DNA of 38,004 nt from CAINVV01 sp037129695 (GTDB taxonomy: Bacteria; Bacteroidota; Bacteroidia; Bacteroidales; Prolixibacteraceae), in assembly GCA_037129695.1 (NCBI GenBank), contig JBAXUL010000032.1, positions 1-38,004 on the forward strand. Reading direction: 5' to 3'. Positions 26,700 to 34,349 of the stretch are shown in pieces; the stretch's first letter is position 1, and each line of letters begins with the position of its first letter. Under the pieces are notes generated by a model. It did no database searches, was not told where the DNA came from, and saw nothing but the letters and a program-made list of their open reading frames with translations. The position numbers and the translations under genes were made by a program.

Positions 26700-28079
26700 A
26701 TGAATATGAAGAATTTATTTAAAATGAATATTGCACTATTGGTGATATTCTCACTATTTTTTACCGGATGTAAAAAATGGATAGACACAGATATGAATAT
26801 CAATCCCGATGTTCCGTCCAATGTACCTATGAGTTTGTTGGTGCCGTCCATGGAACTCTCCATGGCCTATCAGATCGGTGGCATCAGGGCAGTTAAAACG
26901 ACTAATATCTACATGCAACAAATCAATGGTGTTGCCAGACAATCAGCCGGCGAGGCAAAATATATTCTGTCAGCATCAGATGTTGATGATTTGTGGAGAA
27001 GGATTTACTATCAGCCAATGATGGACGCAACCAGAATAATTGAGAAATCCAAGGCGGAAAAATCCCCACATTATGCAGGTTTAGCCAAAGTTTGCCTTGC
27101 AATGTGCCTGGGCACAGCAACCAATTTATTTGGAGATATCCCATATACTGATGCATTTAAAGGAGATTTAGGTGTTTTGAAACCTGCATTTGACACTCAG
27201 GAGAACATCTACAAAACGATCGACTTATTGCTGCAGGAGGCAATTGCAGATCTGGGTGCGACTGAAAATATCATCGCGCTCAGTGGTGACATGATCTATA
27301 CCAACAACAGGCCTTCCTGGATCAAAGCAGCTTACGCACTTAGGGCAAGATATGCTTTGTATAAAAAGGATTATGCCAACGCAATGGCCTACCTCAACAA
27401 TTCATTTTTGGCTACGGATAAGTTTGTGCAGAATTACGGAACCAGTAATGCGGAAGCAAATCCGATTTACCAGTACGCAACTGTATCATCGTACAAAAAC
27501 GACATCAAGATGTGCAAGACCTTTATTGACAAATTGAATGCCACTGCCGACCCCAGACGATCCTTTTATGCGAAGACCCTTGGCGGTATCTATGTTGGAA
27601 GTGCTGCAGGATCGGAAGATGCCAATGCATCAGGGCTAGGAACTTTTAATAACAGCGCCAACTCACCGGTTATCTTAAGCTCTTATGTGGAGATGCAGTT
27701 CATCAAGGCAGAGTGCTATCTGCAGCAAGCGGTTCCTGATAAGGATGCAGCAGCAGCAGCCTATAAAGTTGCCGTTGGCGCATCTGTGCAGGCTGTAACA
27801 GGAGCAGCACCACTTGCAACCTGGATGAATACTTACATCAACATTGAAACAGGCGCTACCATTACACTCCAGAAAATCATTGAGCAGAAATACCTCGCTT
27901 TGTATTCGAGCGTTCTTCCCTACGATGATTTTAGAAGAACAGGATTTCCCGTACTTACACCGGTTGCAGGAGCGGGATCGATTCCCGTCAGATTCCCTTA
28001 TCCCCAAACGGAGGTATCCTACAATACAAATTGTCCGTCTGTGATTGATAGCAATCAGAAATTATGGATTTTTAAATAG
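26700..28079 (+). CDS. SusD-like outer-membrane lipoprotein
   Basis: This 459-residue substrate-binding partner of the SusC 23 bases upstream has a lipobox with Cys24 (FTGC). It belongs to the divergent SusD-like group common in SusCD pairs not linked to glycans, as judged by WIDTDMNINPDVPSNVP near the N-terminus and SYVEMQFIKAECYL towards the C-terminus. It starts at ATG 26700 (ATG 26706 is also in frame). The ligand is unknown; context points to a glutamyl polymer or peptide. A 23-bp hairpin follows at 28132. Confidence 0.92.
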   Translation: MNMKNLFKMNIALLVIFSLFFTGCKKWIDTDMNINPDVPSNVPMSLLVPSMELSMAYQIGGIRAVKTTNIYMQQINGVARQSAGEAKYILSASDVDDLWRRIYYQPMMDATRIIEKSKAEKSPHYAGLAKVCLAMCLGTATNLFGDIPYTDAFKGDLGVLKPAFDTQENIYKTIDLLLQEAIADLGATENIIALSGDMIYTNNRPSWIKAAYALRARYALYKKDYANAMAYLNNSFLATDKFVQNYGTSNAEANPIYQYATVSSYKNDIKMCKTFIDKLNATADPRRSFYAKTLGGIYVGSAAGSEDANASGLGTFNNSANSPVILSSYVEMQFIKAECYLQQAVPDKDAAAAAYKVAVGASVQAVTGAAPLATWMNTYINIETGATITLQKIIEQKYLALYSSVLPYDDFRRTGFPVLTPVAGAGSIPVRFPYPQTEVSYNTNCPSVIDSNQKLWIFK

Positions 28080-28131
28080 CAGATGGTTGTAATTGCGAAT
28101 CAGGTATTCGATTTTGCCTGACCATTAAGTG

Positions 28132-28187
28132 AATAATCCGTGGAAAATGAACCTAAAATCTCGAAGGTTTGTTCTTCGCGGATTATT
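28132..28187 (+). terminator. Long 23-bp RNA hairpin after susD
   Basis: Arms 28132-28154 and 28165-28187 pair over 23 positions with one mismatch and four G-U wobbles around a 10-base loop. The sequence after it is pyrimidine-rich (TACTTCTTTCCC) without a clean T-run. Wobble pairs favour a structure selected in + strand RNA. It is a likely terminator or transcript-processing element between susD and the racemase gene. Confidence 0.6.
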
Positions 28188-28227
28188 TACTTCTTTCCCA
28201 TTAAAACAGCTAATTAAGGAATTCATC

Positions 28228-29214
28228 ATGAAAAATGTAGCATCGTTCATCCTTCTGTTTGTGTTCCTTGTGTGTTTGGATAAACCTTCAAATGCCCAGG
28301 ACAGGCTTGATCCGGCATGTTTTAATGGCAAGGAGGAAATTACAATTGTTGTGACCGATTCCGGCTTGGGTGGCCTTTCTGTGATGGACGATGTTGCCAA
28401 AAAGATGAAGAGCTATGGTTGCTTCAAAAAGGTAAATCTGATTTTTGTCAATGCCTTATTTGATTCAAATTCAGGCTACAATGCCTTGAAAACGAGAGAA
28501 GAAAAAATAGGCATCTTCAACAATGTTCTGACCGGCATTGAACAAAAATTTCATCCGGATGCCATTCTGATCGCCTGCAATACCCTGTCTGTCTTATACA
28601 GGGAAACTGATTTCGTCAAAAAATCGAAGACTCCCATCTTCGGAATCGTTGAGCCGGGGGTGCAACTCATCGCGGAGCGAATGGTGAGCGACCCTACTTC
28701 CGCAGTAATCCTGTTCGGCACCGAGACGACCATTGAGGAGGCAAATCACTTGAAAGCGCTACTGGCATTGAACATCTCAGACAAGAGAATCGTCACGAAA
28801 TCCTGTCCTCAGCTACAGTCTTACATCGAACAAAACCCGGAGGGAGAAGAGACAGAGATGCTGATTTCTGTCTATCTGAATGAAGCACTTGAGCATCTTC
28901 CAAAAACTGACGGATTGATTTATCTGAGTTTAAACTGCAGCCATTTTGGCTATTCCGAACCACTTTGGAGAAAGGCTTTTGCAGGTACTTCCTATAAATT
29001 GGGAGGAATTATTGATCCAAATTTCAGGATGGCTGATTTATTAATCACGAAGAAATCCCAGGGCAGATATACTGACACTATATTATCCTACCTGGTGGTT
29101 TCAAAAATTGAACTCCTTAATGCGGATGCCATGTTTCAAGTTTTCAGCAAAAAGTCGTCCGAAATGGCGTTGGCCATCAAAAAATATCAACTCATGCCTG
29201 CATTGTTTAAATAA
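28228..29214 (+). CDS. Exported glutamate racemase-like enzyme (Asp/Glu racemase superfamily)
   Basis: This MurI-like protein of about 328 residues has a signal peptide (1-24, ending PSNAQ). Catalytic features of cofactor-independent glutamate racemases are present: the DSGLGGLSV motif with Asp44, first catalytic Cys117 in IACNTLSV, IVEPGV, and second catalytic Cys237 followed by His239 in LNCSHFG. Normal MurI is cytoplasmic and supplies D-glutamate for peptidoglycan; export is very unusual. The frame extends to an ATG at 28129, but that start lies in the hairpin. ATG 28228, preceded by AAGGA, gives a proper signal peptide. In a locus with PgsBC and gamma-glutamyltransferase it could convert D-glutamate released from polymer or peptidoglycan into L-glutamate in the periplasm. 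Confidence 0.85.
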   Translation: MKNVASFILLFVFLVCLDKPSNAQDRLDPACFNGKEEITIVVTDSGLGGLSVMDDVAKKMKSYGCFKKVNLIFVNALFDSNSGYNALKTREEKIGIFNNVLTGIEQKFHPDAILIACNTLSVLYRETDFVKKSKTPIFGIVEPGVQLIAERMVSDPTSAVILFGTETTIEEANHLKALLALNISDKRIVTKSCPQLQSYIEQNPEGEETEMLISVYLNEALEHLPKTDGLIYLSLNCSHFGYSEPLWRKAFAGTSYKLGGIIDPNFRMADLLITKKSQGRYTDTILSYLVVSKIELLNADAMFQVFSKKSSEMALAIKKYQLMPALFK

Positions 29215-29307
29215 CCACTTAAGGTTTTCCTGATATCAGAGGATGATTTTTAGTAAATTAGTTCCGTAATTCTCCTGATTACTTAATTATAATTTCAGAG
29301 AAATTCA

Positions 29308-30831
29308 ATGAGCTTTCCCAAAATATACAACCGCGTTTTCGTCTATGCCATCATTTTCACTGTGGTAGTAACTATTGCTGCCATTTTCATCTATTCTTCC
29401 CTTTCAAAATGGCAGGCAAACATGGTTGAAAAGAATAAGCTCATTTGCGAATTTTATGCTGAAAAGTTACTGTATGCCTCCATAAATGACATCAACACCT
29501 TCGGATCGAAGGGATTATTGGGAATAAATGACGTGGCATCCTCTGAAAACAAAAGAATAAATACTGTTCTAAAGAAGTTGTCGGCTGAGCAATTAAAAGA
29601 AGAGCCTGGCCTTGAAGGTGGCTTCTATTTGCGCGGTCCCGATGAATTTTATGGCTACTCCTTCCCTACTTCACCTCCACCAGAACCCTTGTTTGGCCCC
29701 CCGCCCAGATCCTATAATATCATTAAAACGCAGTGCTTAAAATGCATTGAAGAAAACCGGCCCCTCATCAACCTGCATTCTTTCAATGCAGCCATTTTCC
29801 CGCTGGTAACAAAGCCAATTATCTACAATTCCAAAGTCGTTGGCGTTGTTTGGGTGCGGATACACATTGAAAATGACCTGCCCATTATTAAACTTAAGCA
29901 AGTTGTCAATGCAGTGGCCGTTGTTTCCATTTTGGGATTTTTGGTTTTGATGCTTATATCTGCCTTATGGGGAGGGGAGATCCAGGGAATCAAAATGGAA
30001 ATGGAAAACATCCGGCACAATTCGGCCTTTCGGCTCAAGAAAAGGTGGGGAATATTTGGATACATCTCTTCCAACATCAACGAAATGCTTGATACGATTG
30101 AGAAAGACAACCGGAAACGCCACAAATTGGAACGTCAGCTGAATCAAAAAGAAAAACTCGCCTCTCTGGGAAATATGATCGCCGGAGTGGCCCACGAAGT
30201 GAAGACCCCACTGGCCATCATCAAAACGAGGATACAGATGTGGCAACAAGATGTGCAGAAAAGTAAAGAAATTGCAGAGCATATTTCCCCTGAATCAATG
30301 CAAATGGTGATCGATGAAATCAACAGGATGTCAAATCTGGTCAAACGACTGTTGATTTTTTCTCGGCCTATCGAGAAAAAAATGAAACCAACGAATATCA
30401 ATAAACTGGTAGGCGAGGTCATCAACTTTATTAATATTGATAAAAATAACAATGACATATCCGTTGAACTGGAACTTTCTCCGGATATTCCTCTTATTCC
30501 GGCTGATGAAAATTCAATCAAACAGGTTCTGATGAATGTTTTGGACAACTCAATCGAGGCAATGACGAACGGTGGCAAAATTGTGGTTGTTTCAAAACCG
30601 GACATCGATAATGATAAAATTATTCTTCAGATTTCTGACACAGGGGAGGGTATTCCCGAAGAAATCATGAATAAAATATTTGAGCCTTTTTTCACCTCCA
30701 AAGTGACGGGATCCGGATTGGGACTTGCCATTTCCTACGAAATCATCAAGGCCCACAATGGGGAAATTAGCTTTTTAAAAAACGATGACCTTGGTACGAA
30801 ATGTATCATTAAACTACCTGTTCATCAATAA
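29308..30831 (+). CDS. Membrane sensor histidine kinase
   Basis: This 507-residue kinase has transmembrane helices at about 10-30 and 200-221. The periplasmic sensor domain between them has a proline-rich patch (122-133) and a Cys143-x-x-Cys146 pair. A HisKA domain follows with phospho-acceptor His296 in GVAHEVKTPLA. The HATPase domain shows NVLDNSIEAM (N box), DTGEGIPE (G1), FEPFFTSK (F) and GSGLGLAI (G2). The layout resembles NtrB/ZraS-type kinases paired with sigma-54 regulators, and the response regulator starts 12 bases downstream. It probably senses a ligand of the locus, such as glutamate or oligomers. The CxxC is not followed by His, so it is not a c-type heme site. Confidence 0.92.
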   Translation: MSFPKIYNRVFVYAIIFTVVVTIAAIFIYSSLSKWQANMVEKNKLICEFYAEKLLYASINDINTFGSKGLLGINDVASSENKRINTVLKKLSAEQLKEEPGLEGGFYLRGPDEFYGYSFPTSPPPEPLFGPPPRSYNIIKTQCLKCIEENRPLINLHSFNAAIFPLVTKPIIYNSKVVGVVWVRIHIENDLPIIKLKQVVNAVAVVSILGFLVLMLISALWGGEIQGIKMEMENIRHNSAFRLKKRWGIFGYISSNINEMLDTIEKDNRKRHKLERQLNQKEKLASLGNMIAGVAHEVKTPLAIIKTRIQMWQQDVQKSKEIAEHISPESMQMVIDEINRMSNLVKRLLIFSRPIEKKMKPTNINKLVGEVINFINIDKNNNDISVELELSPDIPLIPADENSIKQVLMNVLDNSIEAMTNGGKIVVVSKPDIDNDKIILQISDTGEGIPEEIMNKIFEPFFTSKVTGSGLGLAISYEIIKAHNGEISFLKNDDLGTKCIIKLPVHQ

Positions 30832-30843
30832 AACTGATAAAAA

Positions 30844-32253
30844 GTGGATGCAATAAAAAAAATTCTTGTGGTGGATGATGAAAATTCTATGCGGAGAAAT
30901 ATCTCGGATTTGTTATCACCTCTGGGATACGAGACGCTCGAAGCCGGTGACGGAGAGACTGCATTACAAAAGTTCATTCAGGAGAAACCCCATGTAGTCA
31001 TTCTTGACATCAATATTCCAAAAAAGGATGGATTAACCGTTTTGAAGGAGATAAAGGCCATATCGAACGATATACCGGTCATCATCTTTACCGCATTTGG
31101 GACAAGCGAACGGGCAATTAAGGCCATGAAACTGGGTGCATTTGATTACCTGGAGAAACCTTTCGAATTGGATGAGTTTATCCTCATCGTTGAAAGAGCC
31201 TATGAATATTTTAAATTATTGACAGAAGTAAAAAATCTACGTTCCATTGTCAATGAAACCGTTCTCCAAATTCCCAAAGACAATATTATAGGCAGAAATC
31301 CCAGGATGCAGGAGATTTTTAAAATGATCGGCCGGATCGCACCCTCCGATGCAACCGTGCTGATTCAGGGGGAAAGCGGAACGGGCAAAGAGCTTATTGC
31401 GGACGCCATTCAAAGGCATTCACTGAGGGCCGAAAAGCCTTATGTGAAAATCAATTGCGGCGCATTGTCCAAGTCATTACTGGAGAGTGAAATCTTCGGA
31501 CATGAGAAAGGCTCGTTTACAGGCGCCGACTCCCGCAGGAAGGGGCTCTTCGAGATTGCTGACGGAGGAACGGTCTACCTCGATGAGATTAACAGCATGC
31601 CTCCATCTTTGCAGGTGAGATTGTTGCGGATCTTGCAAAAACAATCCTTCTTTCGCGTCGGAGGGGTTACTCCAATTACGGTAGATGTCAGAGTGATTGC
31701 ATCGGCAAACAAGGACATCGAGAAGGAAATGGAGCATGGGAATTTTCGTGAAGATCTTTATTACCGGCTAAGTGTTGTTCGAATAAGCATCCCTCCGCTG
31801 AGAGAAAGAAAAGACGACATTGATTTGCTGATTGATTATTTTTTAAATAAGTACAGCGAAAATAAAAAACTGTTTGTTTCTGTCGAATCAAGAAATATAT
31901 TACACAGCTACAACTGGCCCGGGAACATCCGGGAAATGGAAAATACCATTCACAGCGCCATCGTAACTGCAATCAATGGTGTTTTGGTGATTAATCAGTT
32001 GCCTTTAATGTCTACTTCCCCGAACGAAGAGCCATCACTGTTGTCTTTGATCAAAAAAGAACAGTCTTTCAAAAAAATAATCTATCTCGTTGAGAAAAAG
32101 ATCATTGAAGAGGCGCTCCTGTTGAATGACAACAATCAAACCAAGGCCGCAGCGTATTTAAAAATGAACCGCAGGCTCCTTTATTCAAAGATGAAGGAAT
32201 TATCCATTGGATCTTTGAACTCCGGAAATCACAAAGGTCAGGAACAAAATTAA
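30844..32253 (+). CDS. Sigma-54-dependent response regulator (NtrC family)
   Basis: This 469-residue activator has a receiver domain (about 5-120) with acidic pair Asp11/Asp12, phospho-acceptor Asp55 and Lys105. The AAA+ domain (about 148-385) has Walker A GESGTGKE (176-183), GSFTGA (223-228) for sigma-54 contact (usually GAFTGA) and Walker B VYLDE (244-248). A Fis-type helix-turn-helix is at the C-terminus (about 438-460). The start is GTG 30844, the only start codon close to the receiver domain. It pairs with the kinase just upstream. The regulated promoters should have a -24/-12 element, but I found no strong one in the window. Confidence 0.94.
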   Translation: MDAIKKILVVDDENSMRRNISDLLSPLGYETLEAGDGETALQKFIQEKPHVVILDINIPKKDGLTVLKEIKAISNDIPVIIFTAFGTSERAIKAMKLGAFDYLEKPFELDEFILIVERAYEYFKLLTEVKNLRSIVNETVLQIPKDNIIGRNPRMQEIFKMIGRIAPSDATVLIQGESGTGKELIADAIQRHSLRAEKPYVKINCGALSKSLLESEIFGHEKGSFTGADSRRKGLFEIADGGTVYLDEINSMPPSLQVRLLRILQKQSFFRVGGVTPITVDVRVIASANKDIEKEMEHGNFREDLYYRLSVVRISIPPLRERKDDIDLLIDYFLNKYSENKKLFVSVESRNILHSYNWPGNIREMENTIHSAIVTAINGVLVINQLPLMSTSPNEEPSLLSLIKKEQSFKKIIYLVEKKIIEEALLLNDNNQTKAAAYLKMNRRLLYSKMKELSIGSLNSGNHKGQEQN

Positions 32254-32290
32254 TCACAGATTCATCGCATAAAGCTAATACTGCCAAATA

Positions 32291-33478
32291 ATGTCAGAAC
32301 AAAGTATGTTCAGAATCATCTTTTTCCTGCTCCTGCTAACCCTGCAGGATGTTGCCCTATCACAGACCTTTGTCCCCGGGACTTCGTATTTCGGGAGGAA
32401 CAACTACATTGAATACATTGCCGGAAATTTCCCGCTCATCATCTCTGTTCCCCATGGAGGAGCCGTTGCTCCCTCCGAAATTCCCGACCGGACCTGCGGG
32501 GATGAAACGGTCACTGACTCCTATACGATCAATCTCGCGAGGGAAATCTATGATGCCGTTTTCAATCTGACAGGTTGCTACCCTCATCTTATCATCAACA
32601 ACCTCAAACGAACAAAACTGGATGCCAACAGGGACATTACAGAAGCTGCCTGTGGAAATGAATTCGCCGAAAAAGCCTGGAATGAATTTCAAAATTACCT
32701 GGACAGCGCCACCGCCAATGTCACACGGAAATCAGGGAAGGGTTTGTACATTGATCTTCATGGACATGGGCATACCATCCAGCGATTGGAACTGGGCTAT
32801 CTCTTATCAGCCAGCCAACTTGCCAATTCTGATGCCATTCTGAATACATCACTATATATCAATGCCACCAGCATCAGGAAATTGGTACAATCAAACGTAC
32901 AGAATCTCAGCAACTCGGACTTACTCCGCGGAATTTCAAGTCTGGGATCGCTATTTGCTTCAAAAGGATTCCCGGCCGTTCCTAGCATAGATGACCGATA
33001 TCCGCTTACCGGACAGTTGTATTTTAACGGTGGATACAATACCGAAAGACATGGGTCCAAAACGTCCGGAACCATCGATGGAATCCAAATTGAATGCAAC
33101 CAGGATGTGAGGTTTACCGACCTTTCGCGCAAGGATTTCGCCGCCAGGACTGCCACCATATTTTTGGACTATCTCACGAAACACTATTTTCCAACTTCAT
33201 CCCAGACCTACTGCAAAACAGTTGGAATTGACCAAATTTATCTGCCGAACCTTTCCTTGTACCCCAATCCGTTCGACAATGAAGTGAATCTTCATAATTC
33301 CATTTCAACCACCTTGAGCATTTATGATTTTCAGGGAAAATTGGTCTTTACAGATCGGGTGGGTGTAGAGGAACAACTGTATCTTGGCTACCTGGATGAA
33401 GGAATTTATCTTTTTGTGCTGAGCAATGGCGGTAAAATTTTACGCAGTGTGAAAATGATCAAAGTGTGCAGCGAATAA
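32291..33478 (+). CDS. N-formylglutamate amidohydrolase-like hydrolase with type IX secretion domain
   Basis: This 395-residue paralogue of the minus-strand enzyme at 14581 has a signal peptide (about 1-25, ending ALSQ). The hydrolase domain (about 30-300) has His55 in ISVPHGG, LDANRDITEA, and His157/159/161 in DLHGHGH. The C-terminal domain (about 316-395) starts with LYPNPFDNEV and ends in short beta strands, the hallmark of Bacteroidota type IX secretion sorting domains. The enzyme should be released or anchored outside the cell, where it could make the first cuts in an extracellular gamma-glutamyl or acyl-glutamyl substrate. It follows the response regulator by 37 bases. The substrate is inferred from context. 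Confidence 0.87.
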   Translation: MSEQSMFRIIFFLLLLTLQDVALSQTFVPGTSYFGRNNYIEYIAGNFPLIISVPHGGAVAPSEIPDRTCGDETVTDSYTINLAREIYDAVFNLTGCYPHLIINNLKRTKLDANRDITEAACGNEFAEKAWNEFQNYLDSATANVTRKSGKGLYIDLHGHGHTIQRLELGYLLSASQLANSDAILNTSLYINATSIRKLVQSNVQNLSNSDLLRGISSLGSLFASKGFPAVPSIDDRYPLTGQLYFNGGYNTERHGSKTSGTIDGIQIECNQDVRFTDLSRKDFAARTATIFLDYLTKHYFPTSSQTYCKTVGIDQIYLPNLSLYPNPFDNEVNLHNSISTTLSIYDFQGKLVFTDRVGVEEQLYLGYLDEGIYLFVLSNGGKILRSVKMIKVCSE

Positions 33479-33821
33479 TGGCTGACCTCGAAATTCTTTC
33501 GACACATCAACGCTGCATTTCCCGTCCTTCCTAATTTGGAATCGCAAAAGGCAAACAAGATTGGCTGTTCCATGAAATCAGGAGCTGATAACAAGTCACG
33601 ATGTTGAGTAATCTAATTATTCGGCTAGTCTGAATGAATGTATTTTCCTGGATGGAGACCACTCCCCCAGCCTTCATTTTATTCCCAAAACCTGCCAATT
33701 AAGTAATGCACAATTAGTAATGTCGTATTTTTTTCTTTGAGGGCTTTGCGCGACACAACTGGCAGAATCCTCAAAAAATGGGATTCAGCATCTACGACAT
33801 TTAAATGTTCTTTTAACTTAG

Positions 33822-33852
33822 TTTGGAAACTTCATTCAATCTGCTACCTTTG
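33822..33852 (+). promoter_or_regulatory. Bacteroidota-type promoter of nikR
   Basis: TTTG (33822-33825), a 19-base spacer and TACCTTTG (33845-33852) match the -33/-7 consensus TTTG-N19-TAnnTTTG exactly. Transcription should start near 33859, about 30 bases before the nikR ATG. Confidence 0.8.
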
Positions 33853-33860
33853 AACTCAGA

Positions 33861-33887
33861 TAACACGAATTGATAAAAAGGTAACAT
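33861..33887 (+). promoter_or_regulatory. Putative operator, copy 1 (nikR promoter)
   Basis: TAACACGAA, 11 bases, then GTAACAT. The same two blocks at the same spacing recur at 34309-34335. This copy lies just downstream of the -7 element, over the expected transcription start, where a bound repressor would block transcription. The two GTAACA-like cores begin 20 bases apart, two helical turns, suiting a NikR-type tetramer. Confidence 0.6.
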
Positions 33888-33888
33888 T

Positions 33889-34290
33889 ATGTCAGTTTCC
33901 CGCTTTAGTGTTTCACTGGAAGAGGAGCTTTTGACCGCTCTTGATCAGTATGTAACCGAAAATAATTTTTCGAACCGCTCGCAGGCCCTTCGCCTCCTGA
34001 TTGAGAAAAACCTCGTTGAACAAAAATGGAAATGCGACAATCTGGTTGCCGGTGCCATCGTGATGGTTTATGGCAGCCAGAAACCTGAAATCCGCACCCA
34101 TTCGGCCGAACTTCAATTCCAGTACCGGGATGTGATTATTGGGGTCCAGCATTTTAGCCTGAGTGAACAAAATTGCATGGAAATTATCGCGGTCAAGGGA
34201 ACATCAAGACGGCTGACCGAATTGTCGGATAAGATGATAACCATCAAAGGCATCCAGCATGGCAAACTGATAATGAGTAAAACGGAGTGA
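33889..34290 (+). CDS. nikR: NikR-family ribbon-helix-helix regulator with altered metal site
   Basis: This 133-residue regulator has an N-terminal ribbon-helix-helix DNA-binding domain (about 1-45, RFSVSLEEELL and NRSQALRLLI) and a C-terminal ACT-like metal domain. Aligned without gaps to E. coli NikR, ligands His87 and Cys95 are kept (QHF and QNC), but His76 is replaced by Phe and His89 by Ser. It may therefore bind nickel differently or sense another ligand. It lies upstream of larE, larC, larB and a nickel-transporter-like gene, so it probably controls nickel-cofactor synthesis. A repeated motif in front of it and of larE is the likely operator. The family call is firm; nickel response is uncertain. 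Confidence 0.85.
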   Translation: MSVSRFSVSLEEELLTALDQYVTENNFSNRSQALRLLIEKNLVEQKWKCDNLVAGAIVMVYGSQKPEIRTHSAELQFQYRDVIIGVQHFSLSEQNCMEIIAVKGTSRRLTELSDKMITIKGIQHGKLIMSKTE

Positions 34291-34308
34291 TTTTTTTTCT
34301 CCTGTTGG

Positions 34309-34335
34309 TAACACGAAATAGAATAATAGTAACAT
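34309..34335 (+). promoter_or_regulatory. Putative operator, copy 2 (before larE)
   Basis: This is the second copy of TAACACGAA-N11-GTAACAT, between nikR and larE. The 9-base and 7-base blocks match copy 1 exactly with identical spacing. It begins 18 bases after the nikR stop and ends 14 bases before the larE ATG, so it could control an internal start or act together with copy 1. Confidence 0.6.
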
Positions 34336-34349
34336 GAATCCATCCAAAT

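Larger units (their letters stand above)
33479..33888 (+). other. 410-base spacer before nikR
   Basis: I see no credible gene. It holds a near-direct repeat (CAATTAAGTAATG at 33696-33708, CAATTAGTAATG at 33711-33722), a 9-bp inverted repeat (33719-33727 with 33793-33801) enclosing smaller dyads, the nikR promoter (33822-33852) and the first copy of the putative operator (33861-33887). Confidence 0.5.

Noticed and set aside
28129..28227. N-terminal extension of the racemase-like gene
   Set aside because: The ATG at 28129 lies next to the 23-bp hairpin and would bury the signal peptide 33 residues inside the protein. ATG 28228 has AAGGA in front.
29734..29745. C-type heme site in the sensor kinase
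   Set aside because: The motif is CLKCI; the required histidine after the second cysteine is absent.
32254..32290. Sigma-54 promoter before the secreted amidohydrolase
   Set aside because: No GG-N10-GC pair is present. The same scan by eye of the other spacers after 17 kb also gave no credible -24/-12 site.
33696..33722. Start of a CRISPR-like or tandem repeat array
   Set aside because: Only two imperfect copies of about 12 bases exist, with no further units.
33479..33888. tRNA or small coding gene in the long spacer before nikR
   Set aside because: No cloverleaf or TPsiC-like arm could be assembled and open frames there are short and featureless.
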